Both the position numbers and the translations under genes were made by a program. Positions 62,510-64,000 of a stretch of 64,000 nt of DNA are shown piece after piece. The notes beneath the pieces are model-generated. The model ran no database searches. It was not told where the DNA came from and was given only the letters and a program-made list of their open reading frames with translations. How positions within the stretch are numbered: position 1 is the stretch's first letter; the number at the start of each line of letters is the position of its first letter. The DNA is from Rhodospirillales bacterium (GTDB lineage Bacteria > Pseudomonadota > Alphaproteobacteria > Rhodospirillales > JASLQF01), in NCBI GenBank assembly GCA_030744625.1, contig JASLQF010000065.1:62001-126000 (forward strand). Direction: 5' to 3'.

Positions 62510-64000
62510 ATGGACCACACCCCGGAAACCGGCCCGGGCGTATTCCTGCCCAGCGCCCCCGCCGTGGCGGCGGGGGCGCGCGGCGCCGTGTGGCTGACCC
62601 CCGACGGCGAGGTGGAGAGCATCGCCCTCGCCGAGGCGGCGCGCCGCGTCGGCGAGGGCGCCATGCCCATGGTCTGTCACGGACGGGCCGCGGCGCGGCG
62701 CCTCGACACGGCGCCATTCGCCGCCTTCGACGTGCTCGAGCTCTATGCCTTCGCGCACCCGGCGCGTTTCTGCCTGCCCACCGTCCGCGGCCTGGCCGAG
62801 GCCCTCGGCCTGCCCTTGCCGGGGAGCCTCGAGGAGGAAGCGGAGTCCCTCTACGCCGCCGCCCATGCGTTGCTCACCCGTCTCGCCGATCCCGTCCCCG
62901 CGCCCGATTGCGACGCCCTGCCCATCGCCCGGGCCATGGCCCATGGCGGCTGGCCGTGGGGCGCCGCCGTGATCGCGGCACTGGCGGCGGGCTCAGGGAA
63001 GGACGCGGGGACGGCGTCCAAGCCTTTCGGCGGCCTCAAGGTCTGGCAGCGCCTCGAGGAATGGGAGGAACCGGCCCCCGACGCGCCGCCCGGCAACCGC
63101 CCGGTGGGGCCTGAGGAGGCGCGGGCGCGGCTCGTCCGCGTGCTCGGCTCGGGCGCCGAGGAAAGGCCGGGCCAGGCCGACTACGCGGCCGGCGTTGCCG
63201 CCGCCTTCGCGCCACGCGAGCACGAAGGCGAGCCCCGCTTCGTGCTCGCCGAGGCCGGCACCGGGGTCGGCAAGACCCTGGGCTATCTGTCGCCGGCCAG
63301 CGTCTGGGCCGAGAAGAACCGGGGCCCGGTATGGATCAGCACCTATACCCGCAACCTGCAGCGCCAGCTCGACGGCGAACTCGACCGGGTGTTCGTCGAC
63401 CCGGCCGAGAAGGATGAGAAAGTGGTCGTGCGCAAGGGCCGCGAGAACTACCTTTGCCTCCTCAACATGGAAGAGGCGGTGGCGCGGTTGCCCGGGGGCG
63501 CCGGCGGGAATGCCGTGGCCCTGGGCCTGATGGGGCGCTGGGCGCTGGCCAGCCGCGACGGGGACATGGTGGGCGGCGACTTTCCGGCCTGGCTGTCCCA
63601 CCTGGTGGGACGCCGGCTGACCTTGGACCTCACCGATACCCGGGGCGAGTGCATCTATTCGGCGTGCGCCCACTACCGCAAGTGCTTCATCGAACGCTCC
63701 ATCCGCCGAGCCCGGCGCGCCGACATCGTCGTCGCCAACCATGCGCTGGTCATGATCCAGGCGGCCCTCGGCGGGGCCGAGGAAGGACGGCTCCCCACGC
63801 GCTACGTATTCGACGAGGGACACCACCTGTTCGGCGCCGCCGACGCGGCGTTTTCCGCCCACTTCACGGGCCTCGAGGCGGCCGAACTCAGGCGTTGGTT
63901 CCGGGGTGCCGAGGAACAGCGGCGCTCGCGGGCGCGCGGCCTCAGGGGGCGCGTCGAGGACCTCGTGGAGGGCGACGAGCGGGGCGCGGCGGCCCTCGCC
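62510..64000 (+). CDS. dinG: DinG/Rad3-type ATP-dependent DNA helicase, N-terminal part (runs off the window)
   Basis: Not in the ORF track because the frame is open to the window end. It starts at ATG 62510 (MDHTPETGPGVFLPSAPAV). The helicase core begins at about residue 230: Walker A VLAEAGTGVGKTLGYL, motif Ia ISTYTRNLQRQL, four-Cys Fe-S region (NYLCLLNM, ECIYSACAHYRKCF) and DEAH-like box FDEGHHLF. The N-terminal 200 residues are a less conserved lobe of this family. At least 497 residues are visible. DinG-type helicases unwind R-loops and damaged forks. Confidence 0.93.
   Translation, partial: MDHTPETGPGVFLPSAPAVAAGARGAVWLTPDGEVESIALAEAARRVGEGAMPMVCHGRAAARRLDTAPFAAFDVLELYAFAHPARFCLPTVRGLAEALGLPLPGSLEEEAESLYAAAHALLTRLADPVPAPDCDALPIARAMAHGGWPWGAAVIAALAAGSGKDAGTASKPFGGLKVWQRLEEWEEPAPDAPPGNRPVGPEEARARLVRVLGSGAEERPGQADYAAGVAAAFAPREHEGEPRFVLAEAGTGVGKTLGYLSPASVWAEKNRGPVWISTYTRNLQRQLDGELDRVFVDPAEKDEKVVVRKGRENYLCLLNMEEAVARLPGGAGGNAVALGLMGRWALASRDGDMVGGDFPAWLSHLVGRRLTLDLTDTRGECIYSACAHYRKCFIERSIRRARRADIVVANHALVMIQAALGGAEEGRLPTRYVFDEGHHLFGAADAAFSAHFTGLEAAELRRWFRGAEEQRRSRARGLRGRVEDLVEGDERGAAALA

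Overview
The window is GC-rich, densely packed bacterial DNA. MlaA/MlaC lipid-trafficking proteins, an EttA-type ABC-F protein, a FetAB-type exporter and an ArsR-methyltransferase/metF/metH operon point to an alphaproteobacterium. A Rhodospirillales-like organism is my best guess; no rRNA or other phylogenetic marker is present to confirm it. I saw no tRNA, rRNA, CRISPR array, insertion sequence or phage gene.

Layout. (1) 1-8.4 kb: the end of an M20 peptidase, then a minus-strand operon for a tungsten/molybdenum aldehyde:ferredoxin oxidoreductase (AOR) with a MoaD-like protein, two sister polyferredoxins, a 2Fe-2S protein and a fumarate-reductase-type flavoprotein. A divergent GAF/PucR-type regulator and a second MoaD-like gene follow. 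(2) 8.9-16.4 kb: a CoA-thioester catabolic block of DUF35 protein, SCP2-type thiolase, CoA-transferase-like A/B pair, aldehyde dehydrogenase, acyl-CoA ligase and TetR regulator. (3) 16.7-20.1 kb: a two-subunit molybdopterin enzyme whose architecture resembles pyrogallol-phloroglucinol transhydroxylase. (4) 20.1-28.2 kb: a minus-strand operon with all four parts of a corrinoid methyltransferase (O-demethylase-like) system (UroD-type methyltransferase I, corrinoid protein, pterin-binding methyltransferase II, ASKHA activator) plus MetF and MetV, DUF1638 and a second UroD-like protein. (5) 28.4-36.6 kb: a BisC/TorA-like molybdoenzyme, amidase, a hotdog-TetR fusion regulator with a palindromic operator, LLM oxidoreductase, VOC protein, enoyl-CoA hydratase and thioesterase. 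(6) 36.6-48 kb: a histidine kinase/receiver pair, DMT transporter, FMN reductase, VanA-like Rieske oxygenase, small membrane proteins, pentapeptide-repeat protein, TPR protein and a sodium:solute symporter. (7) 48.4-64 kb: mostly housekeeping genes: DUF294/CBS protein, DEDDh exonuclease, EttA, MlaC/MlaA, ArsR-methyltransferase, metF, metH, FetB/FetA and the start of a DinG-like helicase.

Working model (inference). The most distinctive part is 16.7-28.4 kb, where an anaerobic-style demethylation operon sits beside a transhydroxylase-like molybdoenzyme. Together these could strip methyl groups from methoxylated aromatics, pass them to tetrahydrofolate and rearrange the resulting polyhydroxybenzene. 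A lone VanA-like oxygenase further downstream could be an aerobic counterpart. Three FNR/CRP-like inverted repeats in intergenic DNA suggest oxygen- or redox-dependent control of parts of the region. A competing reading is that the corrinoid operon and the BisC-like enzyme handle methylated sulfur or nitrogen compounds.
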